Below are positions 1 through 7,556 of a DNA stretch of 36,561 nucleotides, in pieces. The DNA lies in NCBI GenBank assembly GCA_026002265.1, contig BOBG01000009.1:1-36561 (forward strand), written 5' to 3'. The DNA is from Spirochaetia bacterium. Its GTDB lineage: Bacteria; Spirochaetota; Spirochaetia; Treponematales; Breznakiellaceae. The position numbers and the translations under genes were made by a program. The notes under the pieces were generated by a model. The model worked only from the letters and a program-made list of their open reading frames with translations, was not told where the DNA came from and did not search any database. Each line of letters starts with the position of its first letter. Position 1 is the stretch's first letter.

Positions 1-486
1 GCCGATGAAATCCGTAAACTAGCGGAAAGCAGCTCCGAGCAGTCAAAGACCATCAGCACTGTACTCAAAAAGATCAAAACTTCCATTGACAAGATCACCA
101 TGTCCACCGATTCGGTATTGAACAAGTTCGAAGCCATCGACAGTGGCGTAAAGATCGTATCAGAACAGGAGGAGAACATCCGTAACGCCATGGAGGAGCA
201 GGGCCAGGGGAGCCAGCAAATCCTCGAATCCATCGGCCAGCTGAGCGAAGTGACGCGGATGGTCAAGAGCGGCTCCGGGGAAATGCTTGAAGGTAGCCGC
301 CAGGTTATCACTGAAGGAAAAAGTCTTGAGATGGCGACAGCGGAGATCACCAACGGCATGAACGAGATGGCGACCGGCGCGGATCAGATCAACCTTGCGG
401 TGAACGAAGTTAATAACCTAAGCGGACGCAACAGGGAGAATATCGATATCCTGGTGCGGGAAGTTTCGCGGTTTAAAGTTGAGTGA
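1..486 (+). CDS. Methyl-accepting chemotaxis protein, C-terminal fragment
   Basis: The frame is open from base 1, so the gene starts outside the window. The first visible residues, [16 protein letters not shown], are the conserved cytoplasmic hairpin tip of chemoreceptors, where CheA and CheW bind. The rest is a long Ala/Ser/Gln/Glu-rich helix with regular Met, Ile and Val positions, typical of the returning arm of the four-helix signalling bundle. No CheR-docking pentapeptide is seen at the C-terminus (ending RFKVE). It would transmit ligand binding by an unseen sensor domain to the flagellar motor. A second full-length receptor lies at 30217-32013. Confidence 0.93.
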   Translation, partial: ADEIRKLAESSSEQSKTISTVLKKIKTSIDKITMSTDSVLNKFEAIDSGVKIVSEQEENIRNAMEEQGQGSQQILESIGQLSEVTRMVKSGSGEMLEGSRQVITEGKSLEMATAEITNGMNEMATGADQINLAVNEVNNLSGRNRENIDILVREVSRFKVE

Positions 487-747
487 TCCTACTGTACCAA
501 TCGGCAATCTGTGGTGTTGTCAGCAACCTGATCTGTGTCATGCGTTTCCAGCAACTGCAAAAACGTCATATACAGCCGGAACATTATACGAAATTTGAAA
601 TCCCCACATTTTCTTGAATAAAGGCAACAAAAAACCTGAAGCCAAGAACCCACTCACTGGTTCGGGGGAGATCCGTGTCGCCGCTAAGTAATAAAACGTC
701 TTTTTCCATAAAAATGCCAACTATTTTTCAAAAAAACTTGAAACCAC
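487..747. other. Intergenic region without a convincing gene
   Basis: The stretch between the chemoreceptor and the MerR-type promoter holds only a 60-codon open frame on the minus strand (538-720). That frame has no ribosome binding site and no recognisable motif. I see no clear terminator hairpin after the receptor stop codon. Confidence 0.5.
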
Positions 748-778
748 TTGACCTGGAGTTAACTCCAGAGTGTAGATT
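748..778 (+). promoter_or_regulatory. MerR-type promoter and operator
   Basis: A -35 hexamer TTGACC (748-753) and a -10 hexamer TAGATT (773-778) are separated by 19 bp, the over-long spacer that defines MerR-family activated promoters. The spacer region carries a perfect 16-bp palindrome, CTGGAGTTAACTCCAG (753-768). MerR-family dimers bind such operators and distort the DNA to realign the hexamers. The likely regulator is the MerR-family gene at 3703-4080 in the same transcription unit, giving autoregulation of the six-gene operon. Confidence 0.88.
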
Positions 779-808
779 TGTTATAGCTAATTTTTAAGGA
801 GAGTGCCT

Positions 809-1852
809 ATGAAACGAAAATTGCTTTTTGGGGGAATGCCGGCCGTACTGCTGGCGTTCATCGTTTTGGGTTGTGCAAGTACTGAAACGCTGGCTATTAA
901 GGAACAGGGCGCTTTTTCGGCTGGCGGCACCGTTATCAGCACCGAAGGCAATTTTGACCCGCATATACCGTTTTTTCAGCCCCAAGGCGGTCAGACACGG
1001 CACGGCGACCATGCGGACGTGTTCTATCAGATTCCAGTGAACGCAAAACCCTATTCAATGGTGTTTTTGCACGGCGCAGGACAGTCAAGGCGTACATGGC
1101 AGACAACATCTGACGGACGGGAGGGTTTTCAAAATATTTTCCTCAAAAAAGGCTATAGCGTATATCTCGTTGACCAGCCGCGCCGTGGAGACGCAGGGCA
1201 GAGTACCGTTTCCGCTGTGATTGACGCAACGCCCGATGACCAGGTATGGTTTACCCAATTTCGCATTGGACCGTGGCCCGACTTTTATGAAGGTGTACAG
1301 TTCCCTCGTGATGAAAAATCGCTTGACCAGTTTTTCCGCCAAATGACACCAAACACAGGTGATTTTGACGAAGAACTAATCTCTGATGGAATAGCAGCCG
1401 TATTTGACAAAGCGGGTCCCGGTATTCTGTTTACCCATTCACAGGGCGGCGGCCCCGGCTGGCAAACGGCGATAAAAAACGAAAAGGTAAAAGCGGTTGT
1501 CGCGCTTGAGCCTGCGGGATTTCCGTTGCCCCAGGAAGAAAACAGCGAAAATCCGCAAAGCATTTCTATGGACGATTTTGTGAAGTTGACTAAAATCCCC
1601 ATTATCATTTATTTTGGCGATAATATCCCCGCGAATGAAACAGATATCTTCGCGCAGAATTTCTGGCGAATGGTATTGAACGCGGCGAAAGAATGGGCGG
1701 AAACAGTAAACCGCTATGGTGGTGATGTTACCGTTGTGTATCTGCCTGAAATCGGCATTACCGGAAACACGCACTTTATCATGTCAGATTTGAATAATCA
1801 GGTTGTTGCGGAGCATATCGCACATTGGCTGAACGAAAAGGGATTGAAATAA
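809..1852 (+). CDS. Lipoprotein alpha/beta hydrolase
   Basis: A 347-aa predicted lipoprotein. A charged start (MKRK), a hydrophobic stretch and a lipobox ending VLGC (Cys about residue 23) give lipidation and export. After this come an oxyanion-hole type FLHGAGQSRRTW motif and the nucleophile elbow THSQGG, with Ser as nucleophile; a His near NTHF (about residue 325) could complete the triad. The fold is alpha/beta hydrolase, probably esterase-like; the substrate is unknown. I chose ATG 809 over GTG 803 because AAGGAG at 796-801 is 7 nt from it and would abut the GTG. It is the first gene after the MerR promoter, followed 12 nt later by a flavin reductase. Confidence 0.85.
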   Translation: MKRKLLFGGMPAVLLAFIVLGCASTETLAIKEQGAFSAGGTVISTEGNFDPHIPFFQPQGGQTRHGDHADVFYQIPVNAKPYSMVFLHGAGQSRRTWQTTSDGREGFQNIFLKKGYSVYLVDQPRRGDAGQSTVSAVIDATPDDQVWFTQFRIGPWPDFYEGVQFPRDEKSLDQFFRQMTPNTGDFDEELISDGIAAVFDKAGPGILFTHSQGGGPGWQTAIKNEKVKAVVALEPAGFPLPQEENSENPQSISMDDFVKLTKIPIIIYFGDNIPANETDIFAQNFWRMVLNAAKEWAETVNRYGGDVTVVYLPEIGITGNTHFIMSDLNNQVVAEHIAHWLNEKGLK

Positions 1853-1864
1853 GGAGGAATGAAC

Positions 1865-2482
1865 ATGAAAGTAGTATTGGTAAATGGCAGCCCGCGCAAA
1901 GAAGGCTGCACGTATACGGGCCTTTGCATTATCAAGGATCAATTGGCAAAAAACGAGGTGGATGCGGAAATCTACCAAGTTGGAAACAAACCTGTCGCAG
2001 GTTGTATCGCCTGCCTGAGTTGCAGGAAAACAGGGAAATGCGTTTTTAATGACGATGCCGTTAATATAGTTGCCGAGGAATTCCGGAAAGCGGACGGTAT
2101 AATCCTTGGTTCCGCCGTACACTTTGCATCCGCAACAGGGGCCGCGACATCATTCTTTGACCGCCTGTTCTACAGCATTGGTCTTGAGTCGATAAAATTG
2201 AAATTCGGCGCAAGTATTGTCAGTTGCAGGAGAGGTGGTGCAAGCGCGACATTTGACCAGTTAAACAAGTATTTTACCATAGCACAAATGCCTATTGTTT
2301 CATCCTGTTACTGGAATCAAATACACGGTTATACACCGGAAGATGTTTACAAAGACGAGGAGGGAGTCAGAACCTTGCGGATTTTGGCAAATAATATGGC
2401 GTATCTGATTAAGTGTAAAAAGGCCGCCAATATTGCGGAACCGGAAGTACCCCCAAGGGTGATGACCAATTTTATCCGTTAG
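1865..2482 (+). CDS. NADPH-dependent FMN reductase / iron-sulfur flavoprotein-like oxidoreductase
   Basis: A 205-aa flavodoxin-fold protein. The N-terminal VLVNGSPRKEGCT is the FMN phosphate-binding loop of the NADPH-dependent FMN reductase family. It is followed by a cysteine cluster, GCIACLSCRKTGKC (about residues 46-59), the compact arrangement seen in iron-sulfur flavoproteins and multimeric flavodoxin WrbA-like proteins. The cluster may bind Fe-S or serve as redox thiols. The start is ATG 1865, 7 nt after AAGGAGG (1851-1857); ATG 1859 would lie 1 nt from it. It is co-transcribed with an aldo/keto reductase, suggesting a role in electron transfer or quinone/carbonyl detoxification. The exact substrate cannot be read from sequence. 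Confidence 0.85.
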   Translation: MKVVLVNGSPRKEGCTYTGLCIIKDQLAKNEVDAEIYQVGNKPVAGCIACLSCRKTGKCVFNDDAVNIVAEEFRKADGIILGSAVHFASATGAATSFFDRLFYSIGLESIKLKFGASIVSCRRGGASATFDQLNKYFTIAQMPIVSSCYWNQIHGYTPEDVYKDEEGVRTLRILANNMAYLIKCKKAANIAEPEVPPRVMTNFIR

Positions 2483-2493
2483 GAGGAAAACCT

Positions 2494-3687
2494 ATGTTAT
2501 ACAAACCGTTTCAGAATATAAATCTTTCATGCCTCGGTATGGGGGCTATGCGTTTACCGAAAACAGGCGAAGGTGAAAAAATCGATGAGCAGCGAGCGCG
2601 TGAAATTATCGAATACGCATATAGCAACGGTCTAAACTATTTTGATACCGCCTATCGTTATCATGCGGGCGAATCAGAAACATTTATGGGCAAGGCGCTT
2701 AAAGACAAAAAGCGTGATAGTTTTTATCTTGCCACGAAATTCCCCGGCCATATGATGGAAAAAACGGACGATGGGAAATTAAAATTTACCGGACTTTTGG
2801 CAAGTCATCCGCCGGTCGCTGCTGTCTCGGATATTTTTGACCGGCAGCTGGAAAAATGCGGCGTTGATTATTTTGATTTCTACCTTTTGCATAATGTTTG
2901 TGAAACCGCATGGGACTTTTATACCGATGAGGAAATCGGCTGTATACGCTATTTGCTTGAACAAAAGCGGAAAGGACGCATCCATCACCTTGGGTTTTCC
3001 GCACACGCCCGCGCTGAAACGATTGAAAAATTTCTTGACAAGTATGACTGTTTTGAGTTTGTCCAAATCCAGCTCAACTACCTGGATTGGACGCTGCAAA
3101 ACGCCAGCAAGAAATATGAAGTTATAAAGAAACACGGACTGCCTGTCGTGGTGATGGAACCGTGCCGAGGTGCTAAGCTTGCATCTATCAATGAAAACCT
3201 TAACGCACTGTTAAAGGAAAAACGCCCCGATGCTTCCATTGCGTCATGGGCATTCCGGTTTCTGCAATCATTACCCGGTGTACAGGTAGTATTAAGCGGC
3301 ATGACAACGCTAGAACAGCTAAAAGACAATATCAAAACTTTTTCAACGAATGATCCAACGAGTGAAGCTGAAAAAGAGCTGCTCTTTACAATAGCCGGAA
3401 AGCTGGCGGATACGGTCCCCTGTACTGCGTGCCGGTACTGCTGCGAAGATTGCCCTCAGTCCCTTGATATTCCAAAGCTCATTTCGTTGTATAACGAGTA
3501 TACCTATGGCAAAACGGCAAATCTTGCCTTTACCACGTTGCCCTTTACAATAGGCGCAATGAAGCCGGAAGAATTACCTTCGGCTTGTATCGCCTGCGGT
3601 TCATGCGCGAAAGTGTGTCCCCAGAGCATCGACATCCCTGCGGTTTTAGAAAAGTTTGCAGAAGTGCTTAAAAGCAAGACGGCGTGA
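2494..3687 (+). CDS. Aldo/keto reductase with C-terminal 2x[4Fe-4S] ferredoxin domain
   Basis: A 397-aa protein. Residues about 1-290 form the aldo/keto reductase TIM barrel: GMGAMRLP near the start, YFDTAYRYHAGESE with the catalytic Asp and Tyr, the catalytic Lys in the TKFPG segment, and FYLLHNV carrying the His. The C-terminal part (about 310-397) has two ferredoxin clusters, CTACRYCCEDCP and CIACGSCAKVCP, each followed by a CP. This fused architecture is common in anaerobes, where the reductase takes electrons from Fe-S proteins. The ribosome binding site AGGAGG is well placed before ATG 2494. In this operon it probably reduces reactive aldehydes or ketones, with flavin proteins as partners; the substrate is inferred only. 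Confidence 0.92.
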   Translation: MLYKPFQNINLSCLGMGAMRLPKTGEGEKIDEQRAREIIEYAYSNGLNYFDTAYRYHAGESETFMGKALKDKKRDSFYLATKFPGHMMEKTDDGKLKFTGLLASHPPVAAVSDIFDRQLEKCGVDYFDFYLLHNVCETAWDFYTDEEIGCIRYLLEQKRKGRIHHLGFSAHARAETIEKFLDKYDCFEFVQIQLNYLDWTLQNASKKYEVIKKHGLPVVVMEPCRGAKLASINENLNALLKEKRPDASIASWAFRFLQSLPGVQVVLSGMTTLEQLKDNIKTFSTNDPTSEAEKELLFTIAGKLADTVPCTACRYCCEDCPQSLDIPKLISLYNEYTYGKTANLAFTTLPFTIGAMKPEELPSACIACGSCAKVCPQSIDIPAVLEKFAEVLKSKTA

Positions 3688-3702
3688 TAGAGGCGGTTTA
3701 CG

Positions 3703-4080
3703 ATGACGATTGCGGAAGTCGGCAAAAAATATGAACTGTCTATTGATACGCTGCGATATTATGAACGGATAGGGCTGTTACCGCCGGTGAAGCGCGGCAG
3801 AGGCGGTTTTCGTGAGTATGATGAAGAGGCGTGTAATTGGGTTTACTTCATAAAATGTATGCGTAATGCCGGTATTACCGTGGAAGCATTAACAGAATAT
3901 GTGGCATTGTTTCAACAGGGCGCATCCACCATTCCGGCGCGGAAAGCCCTGCTCGTTGAACAACGTGAGCTGCTTGCCAAACGTTCACAGGAGATAGTAG
4001 AAACGCTCGCTCGTCTGGACAAAAAAATAGACGGTTACGAGGAACGGCTTTTGAAGTATGAACAGGATAACCTTGTATAG
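3703..4080 (+). CDS. MerR-family transcriptional regulator
   Basis: A 125-aa protein with the MerR winged helix-turn-helix at residues 1-70 (TIAEVGKKYELSIDTLRYYERIGLLPP, read with its usual spacing) and a long C-terminal dimerisation helix. It has one Cys at about residue 46 in the DNA-binding part (EEACNW) and one at about residue 53 (IKCMRNAGI), and none in the effector region. This points to the AdhR/NmlR-like group that senses aldehydes or redox stress rather than metals. It lies inside the operon it probably controls; a perfect MerR operator is at 753-768. A weak ribosome binding site (GAGG) precedes ATG 3703. Confidence 0.92.
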   Translation: MTIAEVGKKYELSIDTLRYYERIGLLPPVKRGRGGFREYDEEACNWVYFIKCMRNAGITVEALTEYVALFQQGASTIPARKALLVEQRELLAKRSQEIVETLARLDKKIDGYEERLLKYEQDNLV

Positions 4081-4088
4081 GAGTAAGT

Positions 4089-4682
4089 ATGAACAAAATT
4101 CTGATCTTTGCATTAACATTCTTTTGCATGGAGGGATTTATGGAACTCAATGCACAGTCGGGCGGCACGAAAAAAATGCTTGTCGCATATTTTTCGGAGA
4201 GCGGGAACACCCGTGTTGTCGCGCAGGTTATTCAGGGCGCGGTAGGCGCGGATATTTTTGAAATTAAAACCGTCCAAACCTATCCCAAAGAATATAATCC
4301 GCTTATTACTTTAGCACAGCGGGAACAACGGGAAAACGCCCGTCCAGCGCTTTCAACAAGCGTCAGTAATATGGACTCCTACGATATTATTTTTGTAGGC
4401 TATCCGAATTGGTGGGGAACTATGCCGATGGCGCTTTTCACTTTTTTGGAACAGTATAATTTCGCGGGAAAAATAGTCATTCCGTTTTGCACCCATAACG
4501 GAAGCCGTCTGGGAAGCAGCGTCAACGACCTAAAAAAACTGATCCCAAAAGCTACCGTTCTGGAAGGACTGGCGATCCGGGGCGGACGTAGCGGCAGTTT
4601 TGAACTCGGCAGCCAAAGAGAGCGCGACACCGTTCAAAGAGAAGCCAGCGCTTGGCTTCGCCGGCTTGGAATGGTGAATTAG
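4089..4682 (+). CDS. Flavodoxin (Flavodoxin_4-like), possibly exported
   Basis: A 197-aa flavodoxin. MLVAYFSESGNTRVVA is the FMN phosphate loop, and VGYPNWWGTMPM is the conserved aromatic FMN ring contact. The reading frame from ATG 4089 (AGGAG 5 nt upstream) starts with a hydrophobic segment, MNKILIFALTFFCMEGF, that resembles a signal peptide. A second in-frame ATG at 4140 has its own GGAGGG at 4130-4135 and would give a cytoplasmic protein of about 180 aa. Both starts are plausible. The gene overlaps the next one at TAGTG (4680-4684), so the two are probably translationally coupled. Confidence 0.88.
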   Translation: MNKILIFALTFFCMEGFMELNAQSGGTKKMLVAYFSESGNTRVVAQVIQGAVGADIFEIKTVQTYPKEYNPLITLAQREQRENARPALSTSVSNMDSYDIIFVGYPNWWGTMPMALFTFLEQYNFAGKIVIPFCTHNGSRLGSSVNDLKKLIPKATVLEGLAIRGGRSGSFELGSQRERDTVQREASAWLRRLGMVN

Positions 4683-5371
4683 TGGGAACGAAACTCATTG
4701 CAAGAATCATCATAGATATTGCAATAACGCTCCTTCTGTTATGCGCTTACGCTTACCGCATAACAGGGGACGCCGCTCACGAATGGATAGGCGTTTGTGT
4801 GTTTGTGTTGTGTATCGCGCACAATGTCATCAACCGCACATGGTATAAAACTATTCTCAAAGGCACATACACGTCGCGCCGTGCCGTAATGACAGCCTGC
4901 AATGCCGCGCTTGTATTCACTTTTGCCATCGTTTTACTAACCGGCTTGCTGCAGTCCCGCGTCGTGTTAGTGTTTCTGCATTTGCCCGGCGGAATGTTGT
5001 TACGGCAGATACACACGACCGCGGCCTATTGGGGCTTGCCGTTAATCGGCGTTCACCTTGGGCTTCATTGGGGACTGTTTGTAAAGGGGATGCACAAGAA
5101 GGCATGCATAAACGGCGAAAGTCGCGCTCGCGCACTAACGGCAAAGCTAACGGCGTTTCTGTTTGCTGCTTTTGGTGTGTGGGCGTCTTTCGACCGGGAT
5201 ATGTTCGCAAAATTATTTTTAGGGTTTTCCTTTGACTATTGGGATGAGAGCCGCCCCGTGATTTTGTTTTTTGCCGCTCTGCTTTCGATTATGGCGGTTT
5301 ACGTTTTTGTAACGTATTACACGTTACAAATAGCGGAACGGCAAAAGCGGAAGGAGCCAAAAGCCGTTTAA
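4682..5371 (+). CDS. DUF4405-type integral membrane protein (cytochrome b-like)
   Basis: About 229 aa with five or so hydrophobic helices: ITLLLLCAYAYRI, VCVFVLCIAHNVI, AALVFTFAIVLLTGLL, WGLPLIGVHLGLHWGLF and a C-terminal pair. Paired histidines in helices (CIAHNV, IHTTAAYW, GVHLGLHW) resemble heme-b ligands of DUF4405 and cytochrome b family proteins. The GTG at 4682 overlaps the upstream flavodoxin stop, so I prefer it; a TTG at 4652 would add ten residues. A membrane redox protein beside a flavodoxin suggests electron delivery to or from the membrane. Function is inferred from family features, not demonstrated. Confidence 0.75.
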   Translation: MGTKLIARIIIDIAITLLLLCAYAYRITGDAAHEWIGVCVFVLCIAHNVINRTWYKTILKGTYTSRRAVMTACNAALVFTFAIVLLTGLLQSRVVLVFLHLPGGMLLRQIHTTAAYWGLPLIGVHLGLHWGLFVKGMHKKACINGESRARALTAKLTAFLFAAFGVWASFDRDMFAKLFLGFSFDYWDESRPVILFFAALLSIMAVYVFVTYYTLQIAERQKRKEPKAV

Positions 5372-5418
5372 GGCTACAGCCGCCTTATAGGGATAAACTA
5401 AGAAAGCTGGCGGCGAGC

Positions 5419-6414
5419 TCATTTTAAGCGAATATGCCTTTCCCAAAACTGAATGGCGTATTCTATCCAGCCTTCGGCGTCAGTACCCACGCCAAGCCCA
5501 AAGCCGTGTCCGGCCCTGCTGTATCTGCGGTATTCAACATCTACTCCGGCACTCCTCAAGTTTTCAACACGCCGATCAACGGTTGATACATTTGCTATTC
5601 CATCGTTTACGGCTGACGTAATGAATGTTGGCGGAAAATCACTTGAATAACTTGATTGTCCAGTATATGCAATTATTGCTGCTGCCGGTTTTGGCAGGCT
5701 TCCTCCGCCATAAGTGGAAACACCGTTCAAGGCAATATTGCCAGCCATACGCGCACCAGCGGAACCACCCCATAGCGAATAATCGTTTGTACCGATACCA
5801 AGCTCCATCGCATTTTTGAAAATATACGCTATTGCCGCGGCCAAGTCTTCGGTGGCGTATTGCTCACTGCCGATACGATACCGTATGACAAAAGCGTTAA
5901 GTCCTTTTTTGCTTATCTCCGCCGCGAAGGGAAATCCTTCATGCAGGGAGCCGACATAGGAAAAGCCGCCGCCCGGACATACAATGGCAAACGGCGCATC
6001 CTGTGATCCTCTGAAAAAGAAAAGTCCGGTATGCTTTTTAGCGGGATCATTCCGTTTTTGCTGTTCAGTGTAGAAGTCGTAGAATATCGTTTTTCCATTG
6101 GCGGCATCATCAATCATGCGGTTAAGTGCGCTCACCACTATATCAGGGCGCACATGACCATGATACGGCATAAGGCTTCCGACATTAGAAAGCGGAGTGT
6201 CGTAATAATTTGAGTTATCATCCTTCGGCAATAACAGTTCACCAAAACCTTTGAACGCGCTGTGATTCACGATGTCACGGATATAATCAGCGGTTGACAG
6301 GTGGCTATAGTTATTTTGACTATCAATAGTCCCGCTTCCGTCTTTACTGTAGGCGCGGTTTGTAACAAAGGCAAATAAAACTAACGATAGTCCGATATTG
6401 GTGAACATATTCAT
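5419..6414 (-). CDS. Secreted alpha/beta hydrolase (acetyl-esterase/lipase-like)
   Basis: A 331-aa protein transcribed toward the MerR operon. It has an N-terminal signal peptide (MNMFTNIGLSLVLFAFVTNRAYS), an oxyanion motif CPGGGFSYVGS in place of the HGGG motif, the nucleophile elbow WGGSAGARMAG, and a C-terminal GHGFG with the catalytic His. This matches the Aes/BD-FAE type esterases that deacetylate xylan or act on small esters. The start at 6414 is supported by AAGGGG just upstream; the frame could extend to 6504, but that part has no ribosome binding site. It ends 47 bp from the convergent DUF4405 gene and is separated from the copper operon by a hairpin at 6531-6568. Confidence 0.85.
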   Translation of the reverse strand: MNMFTNIGLSLVLFAFVTNRAYSKDGSGTIDSQNNYSHLSTADYIRDIVNHSAFKGFGELLLPKDDNSNYYDTPLSNVGSLMPYHGHVRPDIVVSALNRMIDDAANGKTIFYDFYTEQQKRNDPAKKHTGLFFFRGSQDAPFAIVCPGGGFSYVGSLHEGFPFAAEISKKGLNAFVIRYRIGSEQYATEDLAAAIAYIFKNAMELGIGTNDYSLWGGSAGARMAGNIALNGVSTYGGGSLPKPAAAIIAYTGQSSYSSDFPPTFITSAVNDGIANVSTVDRRVENLRSAGVDVEYRRYSRAGHGFGLGVGTDAEGWIEYAIQFWERHIRLK

Positions 6415-6530
6415 TTTTCCCCTTTCTGACGAGGGCTTCCGTTTACCACAATTCTTCCGTCCATTATTTACCATAAATTTTATACGGATTAAGGTACTAT
6501 ACAAAGCCCTGCGTTATTGTTTTTATCAAG

Positions 6531-6568
6531 AAACCCCGGATTCGCACAGAGGCGAAAATCTGGGGCTT
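6531..6568 (-). terminator. Probable terminator of the copper operon
   Basis: On the minus strand, downstream of the copZ-like gene, CCCC-GATT-CGC arms pair with GCG-AATC-CGGGG across a short loop, with two bulges. They are followed by TTTCTTG. The U-tract is weak, so termination efficiency is uncertain. Confidence 0.5.
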
Positions 6569-6575
6569 GGCCTGT

Positions 6576-6809
6576 TTAGGTGCGGTTGTAGCTTTTCAAC
6601 AAGCCTTTTACATCGTAGCCGGCATCGGTTATCGCCGCCTCAACGTTTTTGAGCGGGGACTTTGCCGGGTCGAACATGAAAGATACTGTGTTTCCTTTCA
6701 AGTCTACTTCTACGTTTTTCACGCCGAGGAGATCCCCCGCCGCCTTGGTTATCGTTTTTACACAATGGTCGCAGGATATACCTTCAACCCGTAAAATTGC
6801 CTTTTCCAT
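6576..6809 (-). CDS. copZ: Heavy-metal-associated domain protein, CopZ-like copper chaperone
   Basis: A 77-aa single HMA domain: VEGISCDHCVKTITKAAG carries the CxxC copper-binding motif after an initial beta strand, and the beta-alpha-beta-beta-alpha-beta pattern follows. It should bind Cu(I) in the cytoplasm and deliver it to the N-terminal HMA domains of the CopA encoded upstream in the same transcription unit. GGAGGAG lies 5 nt before the ATG. It is the last gene of the copper cluster, 16 bp after the lipoprotein gene. Confidence 0.9.
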   Translation of the reverse strand: MEKAILRVEGISCDHCVKTITKAAGDLLGVKNVEVDLKGNTVSFMFDPAKSPLKNVEAAITDAGYDVKGLLKSYNRT

Positions 6810-6825
6810 TTTTTCTCCTCCGTCC

Positions 6826-7533
6826 TTACAGCAAGTTAATGGGCTTCAATATTTTGTCCACCTCTACGGGCTTTCCGTTTGCGTCATCAACCGTTACCTT
6901 GGCAAAAGCCCAACCCTCAATCCTGTCCGGGTCAACTCCTGCCGCAATAAACGGTTCAGGGTTAAGAACAAAAACCATATCCTTGTCATTGGTACTCATA
7001 TCTTTAGCCCATTCAAACAGGTTGCCGTCCCCCAGGTTCACGCCGTAGTGATCAAGGGCGCCATGATAGCCGATACTATTTCTTTTAAGTTTTACGATCT
7101 GTTCATAAGAAGCAAGGGGCGTAACTTCGCCTGAATATTTCAGGGTTTCTTCCCCGAGTTTTGTGCCTACCATGATCATACCTTCATAGAAGGCAAAATT
7201 TTCGGAGAGTTTATCGGGATCAAGCCCGGCCGCGAGAAAGGGAGCGGCGTCCAATTCAAGCATCACGTCATGTAGGGGGCTTTCGGCGTAGTTTTTGCTC
7301 CAGATAAATCGTGCGGTATTATCTGGAGCGGCCAGCGACCAGCCGCCGTTCATTTCATCAGGACTTACCTGCCGTGCGGTTTGCTGTAACAGTTTGTCAA
7401 AAGAATTGATAGAGTCTTTACCTACCACATCAAGCGAAGAAATACCTCCACCTTTATCGCAGGAAACCGCTACCATTACCAGTAAGGTGAAAAGAGTCGC
7501 TGCCATAAAAACACTTGTCTTTTTCATTTCCAT
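6826..7533 (-). CDS. Lipoprotein of unknown function in the copper operon
   Basis: About 235 aa with a lipoprotein signal: a KKTSVF start, a hydrophobic core and the lipobox VAVSC. The mature part contains an internal duplication: LDAAPFLAAGLDPDKL near the middle recurs as LNPEPFIAAGVDPDRI near the end, each followed by an aromatic-rich strand. I do not recognise a named family. It sits between copA and copZ, so a periplasmic copper role is plausible but unproven. The ATG at 7533 has AGGAG 4 nt upstream. An ATG at 7560 overlaps the copA stop as ATGA, so a coupled longer start is possible. Confidence 0.8.
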   Translation of the reverse strand: MEMKKTSVFMAATLFTLLVMVAVSCDKGGGISSLDVVGKDSINSFDKLLQQTARQVSPDEMNGGWSLAAPDNTARFIWSKNYAESPLHDVMLELDAAPFLAAGLDPDKLSENFAFYEGMIMVGTKLGEETLKYSGEVTPLASYEQIVKLKRNSIGYHGALDHYGVNLGDGNLFEWAKDMSTNDKDMVFVLNPEPFIAAGVDPDRIEGWAFAKVTVDDANGKPVEVDKILKPINLL

Positions 7534-7556
7534 CGTTCTCCTATAAATTTTTTTCA

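Noticed and set aside
538..720. Minus-strand 60-codon frame
   Set aside because: No ribosome binding site, no family resemblance, and no promoter in front of it.
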